In this document: in pieces, positions 1 through 4,973 of the stretch | Layout of the letters: every line of letters begins with the position of its first letter | Position numbering within the stretch: position 1 is the stretch's first letter | Source of the DNA: Clostridiales bacterium UBA1380 | Lineage (GTDB): Bacteria; Bacillota; Clostridia; Oscillospirales; CAG-272 | Assembly (NCBI GenBank): GCA_002305445.1 | Contig: DBRA01000073.1 | Coordinates: 10,153-15,787, forward strand | Reading direction: 5' to 3' | Length of the DNA stretch: 5,635 nucleotides | Notes under the pieces: model-generated | What the model was told of the DNA's origin: nothing | Seen by the model: the letters and a program-made list of their open reading frames with translations, nothing else | Databases searched by the model: none | Translations under genes and position numbers: made by a program

Positions 1-543
1 TGCGGCGCAACGAACATCATACCGTACTTCGGCCCGTTCATCGGCGCGATCCCGAGCGCGTTCCTTATCTTCATCGACAAGCCCGGGAAGGTGCTGCCGT
101 TCGTCATCGTCGTGCTGGTCGTCCAGCAGATCGACGGCAACCTCGTCTGCCCGCGCATCATGCGCGGCACGACGGGACTGTCGCAGCTCTGGGTCGTGAC
201 AGCGCTGACCGTGTGCGGCGGACTGATGGGCTTCGCCGGACTAATAATCGGCATCCCCGTGTTCGCGATGGCGTATGAGTTTATCAAGCGCAGCTCCGAA
301 AAGCGCCTTGCCGCGCGCGGGCTGCCCGTCGACACCGCGGACTACTATCCGCCCGGCGACGGCCCGGACGAGGATAAGCCGTCGGCCGTCTCCCGCGCCA
401 TGAGCTGGCTCGGCGCGAAGCTCGGCCGCTTCTTCAGGTGGCTCGCGGCAAAGACGAAAAAGCTTTTCGGAAAATTCACCGGCTCCGTCCGCACGGCAGC
501 GTCGCGCGTGTCCGCGGCGATCCGCAGGCGGCGCGGGAAATAA
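1..543 (+). CDS. AI-2E (UPF0118) family transporter, C-terminal part
   Basis: The gene is cut by the window's left edge; 180 codons to a TAA remain. The fragment starts with a conserved stretch of the AI-2E/UPF0118 permease family (PF01594), NIIPYFGPFIGAIPS at fragment residues 5-19. A hydrophobic segment follows at about 31-42, then the family motif QQIDGNLVCPRIM (42-54) and a last membrane segment at about 64-95, ending GIPVFAMAYEFIK. Known members range from autoinducer-2 exporters (TqsA) to Na+/H+ antiporters, so the substrate cannot be read from the family alone. After residue 96 comes a tail of about 85 residues: first acidic and Pro-rich (DGPDEDKP), then amphipathic and very Lys/Arg-rich, ending IRRRRGK. 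This is presumably cytoplasmic and longer than the family core. hom begins 36 bp downstream on the same strand with no terminator between, so co-transcription is possible but not functionally obvious. Family call is strong; substrate unknown. Confidence 0.88.
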   Translation, partial: CGATNIIPYFGPFIGAIPSAFLIFIDKPGKVLPFVIVVLVVQQIDGNLVCPRIMRGTTGLSQLWVVTALTVCGGLMGFAGLIIGIPVFAMAYEFIKRSSEKRLAARGLPVDTADYYPPGDGPDEDKPSAVSRAMSWLGAKLGRFFRWLAAKTKKLFGKFTGSVRTAASRVSAAIRRRRGK

Positions 544-579
544 GCGGCAGCAACACAGACAGAAAGAGCGTGACATAAA

Positions 580-1779
580 ATGAAATATATAGGAATACTC
601 GGGTTCGGCATCGTCGGCGGCGGCGTCGCAGAGCTGATCGACCAGACCCGCGCGCAGTTTGAAACGCAGCTCGGCGGCGAGTCCGTCGAGGTCAAACGCA
701 TACTCGACCTTCGCGACTTTCCCGGCTCGCCGTGGGCGGACCGCGTCGTGCGCGATGTCTCGGCCATAACGGACGACCCGGAGATCTCGCTCGTCGTCGA
801 GGCGATGGGCGGATCCCGTCCCGCCGTCGACTACACGCGCGCCTGCCTGAAGGCAGGGAAGCATGTCGTCACGTCGAACAAGGAGGTCGTCGCCAACTTC
901 GGCGCGGAGCTGCTTGCCCTCGCCGCGGAAAACAACGTCCGCTACATGTTCGAGGCCAGCGTCGGCGGCGGCATCCCGATCATCCGCGCGCTGCGCACCG
1001 GCCTGCGCAACGACCGCATCACCGAGATCGAGGGCATACTTAACGGTACGACAAACTATATACTTACGCGCATGCAGGACGCCGGACTGTCCTTCGACGA
1101 CGCGCTCGCCGAAGCGCAGAAACTCGGCTATGCCGAGGCGAACCCGTCCGCCGACATCGACGGCACGGATTCGCAGCGCAAGATCGTCATCCTGTCCGCG
1201 CTCGCTACGGGCGCGCTGCCGGACGTCTCCGGCGTGTACGTGCAGTCGCTGCGCGGCATCGGCACGGCCGATATCGACGCGGCGAGGCGTCTCGGCGGCG
1301 CGGTCAAGCTCGTCTGCCGCGCGAAGATCGAGGAGGAGGGCGTGTACCTGTCCGTCTGCCCGGCAATACTGCCGTTCTCGAACCCGCTCGCGCATATCCG
1401 CGACGTATATAACGGCGTCGTCGTGCGCGGCGCGCTCACCGGTGACATCATGCTGTACGGCCGCGGCGCGGGCCGCTACCCGACCGCCGGCGCCATCCTC
1501 AGCGATATCGTGTCCGTGTACTCCGGCGCGGAGGAGGCAGTGCGGCATGAAAGCTGGACGCGCGGCGAGAACATCCTGCCCGCGCATACGCTCAAGTGCC
1601 GCCGTTACGTGCGTTATCGCGCGGACGCGCCGGAAAGCGCTGCTATCGCCGGCGACCGCATCGCCGGATCGCCCGAAGGCTTCACCGAGGTCATAACACC
1701 CGCCGTCGACGACGATCAGCTCGCGAAGATGCTCGCCGGCGCGAAGATAACGCCCGTCTCGGTTCTGCGCGTATTTTAA
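580..1779 (+). CDS. hom: homoserine dehydrogenase
   Basis: The 399-residue protein is predicted to reduce aspartate-4-semialdehyde to homoserine with NAD(P)H, the branch point to Thr, Met and Ile, in the cytoplasm. The N-terminal Rossmann domain shows GFGIVGGGV (8-16) and TSNKEVV (98-104) with the conserved Lys101. The catalytic domain carries EASVGGGIPII (125-135), the family signature NGTTNYILTRM (155-165), YAEANPSADIDGTD (184-197) with the expected acidic Glu186 and Asp197, the likely catalytic Lys201, and GRGAGRYPTAGAILSDIV (294-311). Residues about 338-399 form a short C-terminal domain ending SVLRVF. It sits where an ACT domain usually lies but is only about 60 residues and poorly matching. 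The ATG is preceded by a modest purine-rich AGAAAGAG (561-568). The stand-alone aspartokinase-type ACT protein follows 28 bp later, supporting an aspartate-pathway operon. Function is very secure; whether the C-terminal domain still binds threonine is unknown. Confidence 0.97.
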   Translation: MKYIGILGFGIVGGGVAELIDQTRAQFETQLGGESVEVKRILDLRDFPGSPWADRVVRDVSAITDDPEISLVVEAMGGSRPAVDYTRACLKAGKHVVTSNKEVVANFGAELLALAAENNVRYMFEASVGGGIPIIRALRTGLRNDRITEIEGILNGTTNYILTRMQDAGLSFDDALAEAQKLGYAEANPSADIDGTDSQRKIVILSALATGALPDVSGVYVQSLRGIGTADIDAARRLGGAVKLVCRAKIEEEGVYLSVCPAILPFSNPLAHIRDVYNGVVVRGALTGDIMLYGRGAGRYPTAGAILSDIVSVYSGAEEAVRHESWTRGENILPAHTLKCRRYVRYRADAPESAAIAGDRIAGSPEGFTEVITPAVDDDQLAKMLAGAKITPVSVLRVF

Positions 1780-1793
1780 TTCAAATCATAATT

Positions 1794-1798
1794 AAGGA
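1794..1798 (+). promoter_or_regulatory. ribosome binding site of the ACT protein gene
   Basis: AAGGA lies 9 nt before the ATG at 1808. An in-frame TAA at 1793-1795 just upstream shows that translation must start here. The ACT protein is therefore a separate polypeptide and not the tail of a longer aspartokinase reading frame. Confidence 0.75.
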
Positions 1799-1807
1799 AA
1801 ACAATTT

Positions 1808-2284
1808 ATGGACTCTGTAATCGACATTCGCGGCATCGCCCGCGACGACGACATACTCGCCGTCACGCTTCACGGGCTACCCGACCGACCCGGCATCGCC
1901 TATTTCGTGTTTGACCTGCTCGCCCGCGAAAGCATCGATGTCGATATAATCCTCCAATCCATCTCCGAATCGCAGAAGAACGACATCGTGTTCACGGTCA
2001 GGCTCACTGACCGCGACCGCATAAACGAAGTGCTCAACCGCAACCTCGCGGCCATCGGCGCAGACAGCTTCGTCATCGACAACGTGTCGAAGGTGTCCGT
2101 CTCCGGCGTCGGTATGAAGGGCACGCCGGGCGTGGCGGCGAAGGTGTTCCGCGCGCTGTACGACGCCGGCGTCGAGATTATGCACATATCGACGAGCGAG
2201 ATCAAGATCTCGCTCCTTATGCGCACCGAATACGCCGCCCGCGCGATGGACGCGCTTTACGCCGCATTCAACTTCACCGTATAA
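1808..2284 (+). CDS. stand-alone tandem ACT protein, like the aspartate kinase regulatory (beta) subunit
   Basis: This 158-residue protein consists only of two ACT domains of the aspartate kinase kind; no amino-acid kinase domain precedes it. ACT1 (about 18-90) shows VTLHGLPDRPGIA (19-31), VDIILQ (45-50) and DIVFTV (59-64). ACT2 (about 95-158) shows KVSVSGVGMKGTPGVAAKVF (95-114) and the hallmark ISTSEIKIS (127-135). In aspartokinases these segments form the Lys/Thr effector site and subunit interface. In Corynebacterium glutamicum and Bacillus subtilis an equivalent beta subunit is made from an internal start inside the kinase gene and assembles as alpha2beta2; here it has its own gene, ribosome site and ATG. 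Its start lines up with the start of such beta subunits as I recall them. Placement 28 bp after hom suggests feedback control of the aspartate pathway, in partnership with a kinase encoded elsewhere or with the adjacent homoserine dehydrogenase. The partner and ligand are inference; the domain call is strong. Confidence 0.9.
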   Translation: MDSVIDIRGIARDDDILAVTLHGLPDRPGIAYFVFDLLARESIDVDIILQSISESQKNDIVFTVRLTDRDRINEVLNRNLAAIGADSFVIDNVSKVSVSGVGMKGTPGVAAKVFRALYDAGVEIMHISTSEIKISLLMRTEYAARAMDALYAAFNFTV

Positions 2285-2288
2285 CGCG

Positions 2289-2319
2289 ACGCCGCGGACG
2301 CGGCGTTCGGCTTTGCCGC
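2289..2319 (+). other. GC hairpins just after the ACT gene
   Basis: Starting 5 nt after the stop codon, ACGCCGC (2289-2295) pairs perfectly with GCGGCGT (2300-2306) around a GGAC loop. A smaller hairpin, CGGC-TTT-GCCG (2308-2318), follows. GCGGC at 2300-2304 could instead pair with GCCGC at 2315-2319, so alternative folds exist. No T run follows, so this is not a complete terminator. It may protect the mRNA 3' end or pause polymerase before the true terminator downstream. Confidence 0.4.
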
Positions 2320-2339
2320 AACTGAACTTGACTTTAAAT

Positions 2340-2386
2340 AAAAAAACGGCCGAAGAGCGGCTGCGCCGCCCTTCGGCTTGTTTTTT
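2340..2386. terminator. bidirectional rho-independent terminator
   Basis: A 13-position stem, 2349-2361 with 2365-2377 (GCCGAAGAGCGGC / GCCGCCCTTCGGC), has a single A-C mismatch and a TGC loop. It is followed by TTG and six Ts (2378-2386) and preceded by seven As (2340-2346). Reading right it ends the hom-ACT unit; reading left the A run becomes a U tract and ends the minus-strand SLOG gene. Position between convergent genes fits this double role. Confidence 0.9.
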
Positions 2387-2482
2387 ATTGCTATGTGCTG
2401 TGCTTCGGCAATCAAGCTGTGCAGATAATTAACGCCGGAGCATCATTATATAACGTTCGTGGTGCGCGCACGCGCTTCGTTT
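2387..2482. other. short intergenic stretch with no recognised gene
   Basis: About 96 bp separate the terminator from the stop codon of the minus-strand gene. It contains a 10-bp perfect palindrome, GTGCGCGCAC, at 2462-2471, which is not surprising in GC-rich DNA. I see no convincing promoter, RNA gene or reading frame. If the minus-strand transcript ends at the shared hairpin, this is its 3' untranslated region. Confidence 0.5.
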
Positions 2483-2950
2483 TTATCCCACGTTGACGAT
2501 GCGCAGCTTTAGCCGACGCGCCTGACGTACGGTTGCGGCGGTTCCGCCGCGCGTGCCGTTATAGCAGCAAACGCATACGGACGAGGACGCGAGCATCGCG
2601 CTGTTGCGGAAGAACATGGTCTCCGGCCCTGTGTATTCGTCGGAGAGCCGTATCCGCTTGTCGGCCATCGCGTAGACGACGCCGTAAGCGCGGCGGTCGG
2701 AGCGCGACCAGCGGCGCGTCTGGTTTTTGCACGGCAGGTAGAGCGTCAGCGTGACGTCCGGTATGCGCCGGCGCAGCTCGATCACGCGGATAGCGGCGAG
2801 TGTGTCGAAGCCGCGCGCCCCGCCAGTGATGAAGTTTCTGTATCCGGAGCGGACGAGCGCGGCGAGCAGACTGTCGAGGCGGTGCGCGAGGTCGTCGTCG
2901 TCGAGACGCACGCCGCGGTGACCGGTAAAGCAAACGGTTCTGTCCCTCAC
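2483..2950 (-). CDS. SLOG family protein, YpsA/DUF1273-like
   Basis: The 155-residue protein begins with a GTG at 2950-2948, chosen because AAAGGAG lies 7 nt upstream and the family motif CFTGHR (7-12) then falls at the very N-terminus, as usual. The frame stays open further upstream, but that extension overlaps the divergent dus gene and has no family similarity. Further matches to the YpsA/DUF1273 group (PF06908) are FITGGARGFDTLAA (40-53), a Gly-rich loop typical of the SLOG Rossmann-like fold also seen in DprA and lysine decarboxylase-like proteins; LPCKNQTRRW (72-81); YTGPETMFFRN (106-116); and GTRGGTAATVRQA (132-144). SLOG domains are thought to bind nucleotides or nucleotide-derived ligands. 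B. subtilis YpsA has been linked to stress and cell division, but the biochemical role is unsettled. It is a single gene, with no SLOG-linked effector beside it. Family call good; function unknown. Confidence 0.85.
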   Translation of the reverse strand: MRDRTVCFTGHRGVRLDDDDLAHRLDSLLAALVRSGYRNFITGGARGFDTLAAIRVIELRRRIPDVTLTLYLPCKNQTRRWSRSDRRAYGVVYAMADKRIRLSDEYTGPETMFFRNSAMLASSSVCVCCYNGTRGGTAATVRQARRLKLRIVNVG

Positions 2951-2957
2951 GCGCCCG

Positions 2958-2964
2958 CTCCTTT
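2958..2964 (-). promoter_or_regulatory. ribosome binding site fixing the GTG start of the SLOG gene
   Basis: On the minus strand AAAGGAG lies 7 nt before the GTG at 2950. This near-ideal Shine-Dalgarno decides the start against several hundred upstream in-frame codons that merely lie antisense to dus. Confidence 0.85.
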
Positions 2965-2981
2965 CGACTTGTTGCTTTAAT

Positions 2982-3012
2982 ATTTTACCACATCGGCGGC
3001 AAAATATGTTAA
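2982..3012 (-). promoter_or_regulatory. weak candidate promoter for the SLOG gene
   Basis: Reading the minus strand, TTAACA (3012-3007) and TAAAAT (2987-2982) are separated by 19 bp. Both resemble sigma-A hexamers but the spacing is long. It is the best candidate I find between the divergent start codons, and would give a 5' leader of roughly 25 nt containing the AAAGGAG site. Confidence 0.3.
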
Positions 3013-3044
3013 CGTCATATGAACGGACGTGCCTCCTCTTTTGC

Positions 3045-3073
3045 TTGACAATTTTTACACCCGATAATATAAT
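3045..3073 (+). promoter_or_regulatory. perfect consensus sigma-A promoter for dus
   Basis: TTGACA (3045-3050) and TATAAT (3068-3073) are exact consensus hexamers with the optimal 17-bp spacer, in an AT-rich island of otherwise GC-rich DNA. The predicted transcription start is at about 3079-3081. It drives dus and, as no terminator is visible after dus, probably also the ECF sigma factor gene. Confidence 0.9.
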
Positions 3074-3099
3074 AAGATATATATGCTTACAGAAAAGAA

Positions 3100-3105
3100 A
3101 GGCGG
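3100..3105 (+). promoter_or_regulatory. ribosome binding site favouring the TTG start of dus
   Basis: AGGCGG, one mismatch from AGGAGG, lies 7 nt before TTG at 3113. The alternative ATG at 3083 has no Shine-Dalgarno and would sit only 2-4 nt from the predicted 5' end of the mRNA. This makes TTG the more likely start unless initiation is leaderless. Confidence 0.6.
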
Positions 3106-3112
3106 AACGCGT

Positions 3113-4156
3113 TTGAGGCTGATTCTGGCGCCGATGGCGGGCGCGGGAGATATTGTGTTCCGCCGTTTTTGCCGTTACAGCTCGGACGGCGTTCTGCGTA
3201 CAAGCCCCGGCATTGCCGCAGTCGGCAGCGACAGCAAAGCGATCGGTGCGGATTACGCCGTTTCCGAGATGATCTGCGCGCGCGCGCTCGTATACCGCGA
3301 CCCCGCGACGGCGGAGATGGCGCGCATCGCCGCGGACGACACGCCGCTCGCGCTCCAGATATTCGGCTCGGAACCGGACATAATGGCATACGCGACGGCG
3401 GCGCTCTGCTCGGGCGGGTATAAGAACTGCCGCTCCGAAGCGGCGCCCGCCGCCATTGACATAAACCTCGGCTGCCCCGTCAAGAAGATCGTCGCGAACG
3501 GCGAGGGTTCGGCGCTCGCGCGCGATGTAAACGCGGCCGCCGCAGTCGTCGCCGCCTGCGTTAAGGCGGCGGAGCCGTATTCGATACCGGTCACGGTCAA
3601 GATACGCGCCGGATGGGACAGCGATCACATCAACTGCGCAGAGCTTTCGCGCGCATGCGAGGCGGCCGGAGCCGCCGCGATAACGGTACACTGCCGCACG
3701 CGCGAGCAGTTTTATGCTCCCTCGGCCGACTGGCGCTACGCCGCGATGGTGAAGGAAGCGGTGCGCATACCCGTCGCGGTAAACGGCGACATCGCGTCCG
3801 CCGAAGACGCGCTCCGCGCACTCGAGATAAGCGGAGCGGACGATGTCGCCATCGCGCGCGGAGCGCTCGGGCGACCGTGGCTCTTCGCCGACATAAAGGC
3901 GGCGATCGCATCTCCCGCGAAGGAGCCGATCAAGCCGTCGCCGCGCGCGCTTATAAAAGCGTCGCTCGACTACGTCGCCGCCGCCGTCGCCGAAAAGGGC
4001 GAGTGGAAAGGCATACGCGAGAGCCGGCACCACGTCAGCGCGTTTCTGCACGGCTTCGAAGGTGCGGCGGCGCTTCGCGACGCCGCGGTCCGCGCCGACA
4101 CGGAGGAGGAGCTTCACGCGATTCTGACCGCGTCCGACGCATACAAAAAAGAGTGA
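3113..4156 (+). CDS. dus: tRNA-dihydrouridine synthase, DusB-like
   Basis: From TTG 3113 the protein has 347 residues; from ATG 3083 it would have 357. Dus enzymes are FMN flavoproteins that reduce specific uridines in the tRNA D-loop (or nearby sites) to dihydrouridine using NADPH. The TIM-barrel motifs appear in order: LAPMAG (5-10), SEMI (51-54), LQIFGSEP (81-88), DINLGCPVKKI (116-126) with the catalytic Cys121, VTVKIRAGWD (160-169) with the FMN-contacting Lys163, ITVHCRTREQFY (190-201) with His193, VNGDI (223-227) and ARGALGRPWLF (248-258). The helical C-terminal domain includes RESRHH (302-307), matching the conserved region of the family. LAPMAG is about 41 residues from SEMI, longer than the roughly 24 I recall for DusB, because of an extra Gly/Ser-rich stretch around 23-42. 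The ECF sigma factor gene follows after 39 bp. Enzyme class is secure; DusB rather than another subfamily is likely but not proven. Confidence 0.95.
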   Translation: MRLILAPMAGAGDIVFRRFCRYSSDGVLRTSPGIAAVGSDSKAIGADYAVSEMICARALVYRDPATAEMARIAADDTPLALQIFGSEPDIMAYATAALCSGGYKNCRSEAAPAAIDINLGCPVKKIVANGEGSALARDVNAAAAVVAACVKAAEPYSIPVTVKIRAGWDSDHINCAELSRACEAAGAAAITVHCRTREQFYAPSADWRYAAMVKEAVRIPVAVNGDIASAEDALRALEISGADDVAIARGALGRPWLFADIKAAIASPAKEPIKPSPRALIKASLDYVAAAVAEKGEWKGIRESRHHVSAFLHGFEGAAALRDAAVRADTEEELHAILTASDAYKKE

Positions 4157-4185
4157 CAGCAAAATAAACATAGATATGTGAAAGC

Positions 4186-4190
4186 GGAGG
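4186..4190 (+). promoter_or_regulatory. ribosome binding site fixing the ATG start of the sigma factor
   Basis: GGAGG, within GGAGGAGG at 4186-4193, lies 5 nt before the ATG at 4196. The in-frame GTG at 4178 has no Shine-Dalgarno, and starting there would place the GGAGGAGG inside the coding sequence. Confidence 0.75.
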
Positions 4191-4195
4191 AGGTG

Positions 4196-4822
4196 ATGGG
4201 AACGGAAACGCGGTTATTTAAAAAACCGTTGCCGGCGGCGGAACCGACCGACAGCGAACTTGTCGAGCGCGCGCGCGACGGAGACGACAACGCCTTCGGT
4301 GCGCTTGTCGACCGCTACGGCAAGCTCGTATATAACGTCGCCTATTCCAAGGTCGGCAACGCCGACGACGCTGCCGACGTATCGCAGGAGATATTTTTGA
4401 AGGCGTGGCGCTCGCTCGCCGGCTTCCGCGGCGATTCGAGCTTTTCGACGTGGCTCTGCCGCATCGCCGTCAACGCCTCCCTCGACTACATACGCAAGAA
4501 CCGCAGGACCGTGACCGTTTCCCTCACACGCGCCGACGACGAAGACGACGAGCGCCCCGAAACAGACATCGCGGACGGATCGGTCGAAGCCGACCCCGTC
4601 GCCGGTGCGGAGCGCACCGAAACCGTCGAGCTCGTGCGCCGCGCGATCGACGCGCTGCCGCCCGAAGCGCGCGAGATCATCGTCCTGCGCGACATGCACG
4701 GCATGGCGTACAGCGACATCGCAGACGTCATGGGTCTTGAGCTCGGCACCGTAAAGAGCCGCATCAACCGCGCCCGCACTCAGATAAAGGAGTACCTCGT
4801 TTCCCGCGGTTATGTTTTCTGA
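4196..4822 (+). CDS. ECF-type RNA polymerase sigma factor (sigma-70 family)
   Basis: From ATG 4196 the protein has 208 residues (214 from GTG 4178). It has only the sigma2 and sigma4 domains that define extracytoplasmic-function sigma factors. Sigma2 (about 21-102) includes AFGALVDRYGKLVYNVAY (33-50), the core-binding segment DVSQEIFLKAW (61-71), and FRGDSSFSTWLCRIAVNASL (77-96). A very acidic linker (about 112-139, DDEDDER) follows. Sigma4 (about 145-200) has LPPEAREIIVLRDMHGMAY (154-172) and the helix-turn-helix YSDIADVMGLELGTVKSRIN (172-191). Regulation is almost certainly through the zinc-type anti-sigma factor encoded 115 bp downstream. No promoter is evident in the 39 bp after dus, so basal expression probably comes from the dus promoter. 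Sequence resembles the RpoE/SigW-like ECFs of Clostridia. The regulon is unknown. Confidence 0.94.
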   Translation: MGTETRLFKKPLPAAEPTDSELVERARDGDDNAFGALVDRYGKLVYNVAYSKVGNADDAADVSQEIFLKAWRSLAGFRGDSSFSTWLCRIAVNASLDYIRKNRRTVTVSLTRADDEDDERPETDIADGSVEADPVAGAERTETVELVRRAIDALPPEAREIIVLRDMHGMAYSDIADVMGLELGTVKSRINRARTQIKEYLVSRGYVF

Positions 4823-4854
4823 AAATATTGCCTTTCGAAATAATTGACCGAACA

Positions 4855-4881
4855 GGAACAAAGTCGCGCGGGGCGCGTCTA
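4855..4881 (+). promoter_or_regulatory. candidate ECF-type promoter upstream of the anti-sigma gene
   Basis: GGAAC (4855-4859) and CGTCTA (4876-4881) are 16 bp apart. ECF promoters typically have an AAC-containing -35 and a CGT-type -10 at 16-17 bp, for example TGAAAC-16-CGTA for SigW. The adjacent TATAAC (4880-4885) lacks a sigma-A -35 at the right distance. The spacer contains a small hairpin, CGCGC-GGG-GCGCG (4865-4877). Transcription would start around 4886-4890, leaving a leader of about 50 nt. Motif only; the short consensus allows a chance match. Confidence 0.4.
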
Positions 4882-4888
4882 TAACATT

Positions 4889-4913
4889 GCATGCGGAAGA
4901 TGACGCCGCGTGC
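4889..4913 (+). other. possible leader hairpin
   Basis: GCATGCGG (4889-4896) can pair with CCGCGTGC (4906-4913), all 8 positions with one G-U pair, around a 9-nt loop. No T run follows, so it is not a terminator. It lies in the leader of the proposed anti-sigma transcript. Confidence 0.3.
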
Positions 4914-4930
4914 TAAAAACGAAACAAAGA

Positions 4931-4973
4931 GGCTCACATGTCCGATAACATAAAAAATATTACATGTGAAGCC
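4931..4973 (+). promoter_or_regulatory. inverted repeat enclosing the anti-sigma start codon
   Basis: TCACATGT (4934-4941) is the exact reverse complement of ACATGTGA (4962-4969). The stem extends with GGC (4931-4933) against GCC (4971-4973), with A4970 bulged. The left arm contains the ATG (4938-4940) and the last two bases of the AAAGAGG ribosome site (4926-4932). The 20-nt loop is AT-rich. Folding in mRNA would hide the start of translation. Alternatively the two copies of ACATGT could be a protein-binding site. Confidence 0.5.

Noticed and set aside
544..579. Possible threonine attenuator ahead of hom
   Set aside because: Only 36 bp separate the genes; there is no Thr/Ile-rich leader peptide and no terminator hairpin.
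241..1587. Long open frame (448 codons) antisense to hom
   Set aside because: The translation is Arg/Ala/Asp-rich without motifs and lies opposite an unambiguous homoserine dehydrogenase. GC-rich codon use routinely opens antisense frames.
2289..2306. First hairpin after the ACT gene as the terminator
   Set aside because: It has no T run; the hairpin at 2349-2377 with flanking A and T runs is the far better terminator.
2462..2471. GTGCGCGCAC palindrome as an operator
   Set aside because: A single GC-rich 10-bp palindrome downstream of both convergent genes has no regulatory context and is likely chance.
2977..3018. 14-codon minus-strand frame (MTLTYFAADVVKY) with a perfect AGGAGG at 3032-3037, a possible leader peptide
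   Set aside because: The AGGAGG is 13 nt from the ATG, too far for good initiation, the peptide has no run of a regulatory amino acid, and no promoter is evident upstream of it on that strand.
2951..4171. Upstream extension of the minus-strand SLOG frame to 562 codons
   Set aside because: The extension runs antisense through dus, has no family similarity, and a strong ribosome site precedes the GTG at 2950 exactly where the family N-terminus begins.
4214..4861. Antisense frame (215 codons) over the sigma factor gene
   Set aside because: No recognisable motifs, and the opposite strand carries clear sigma2 and sigma4 domains.
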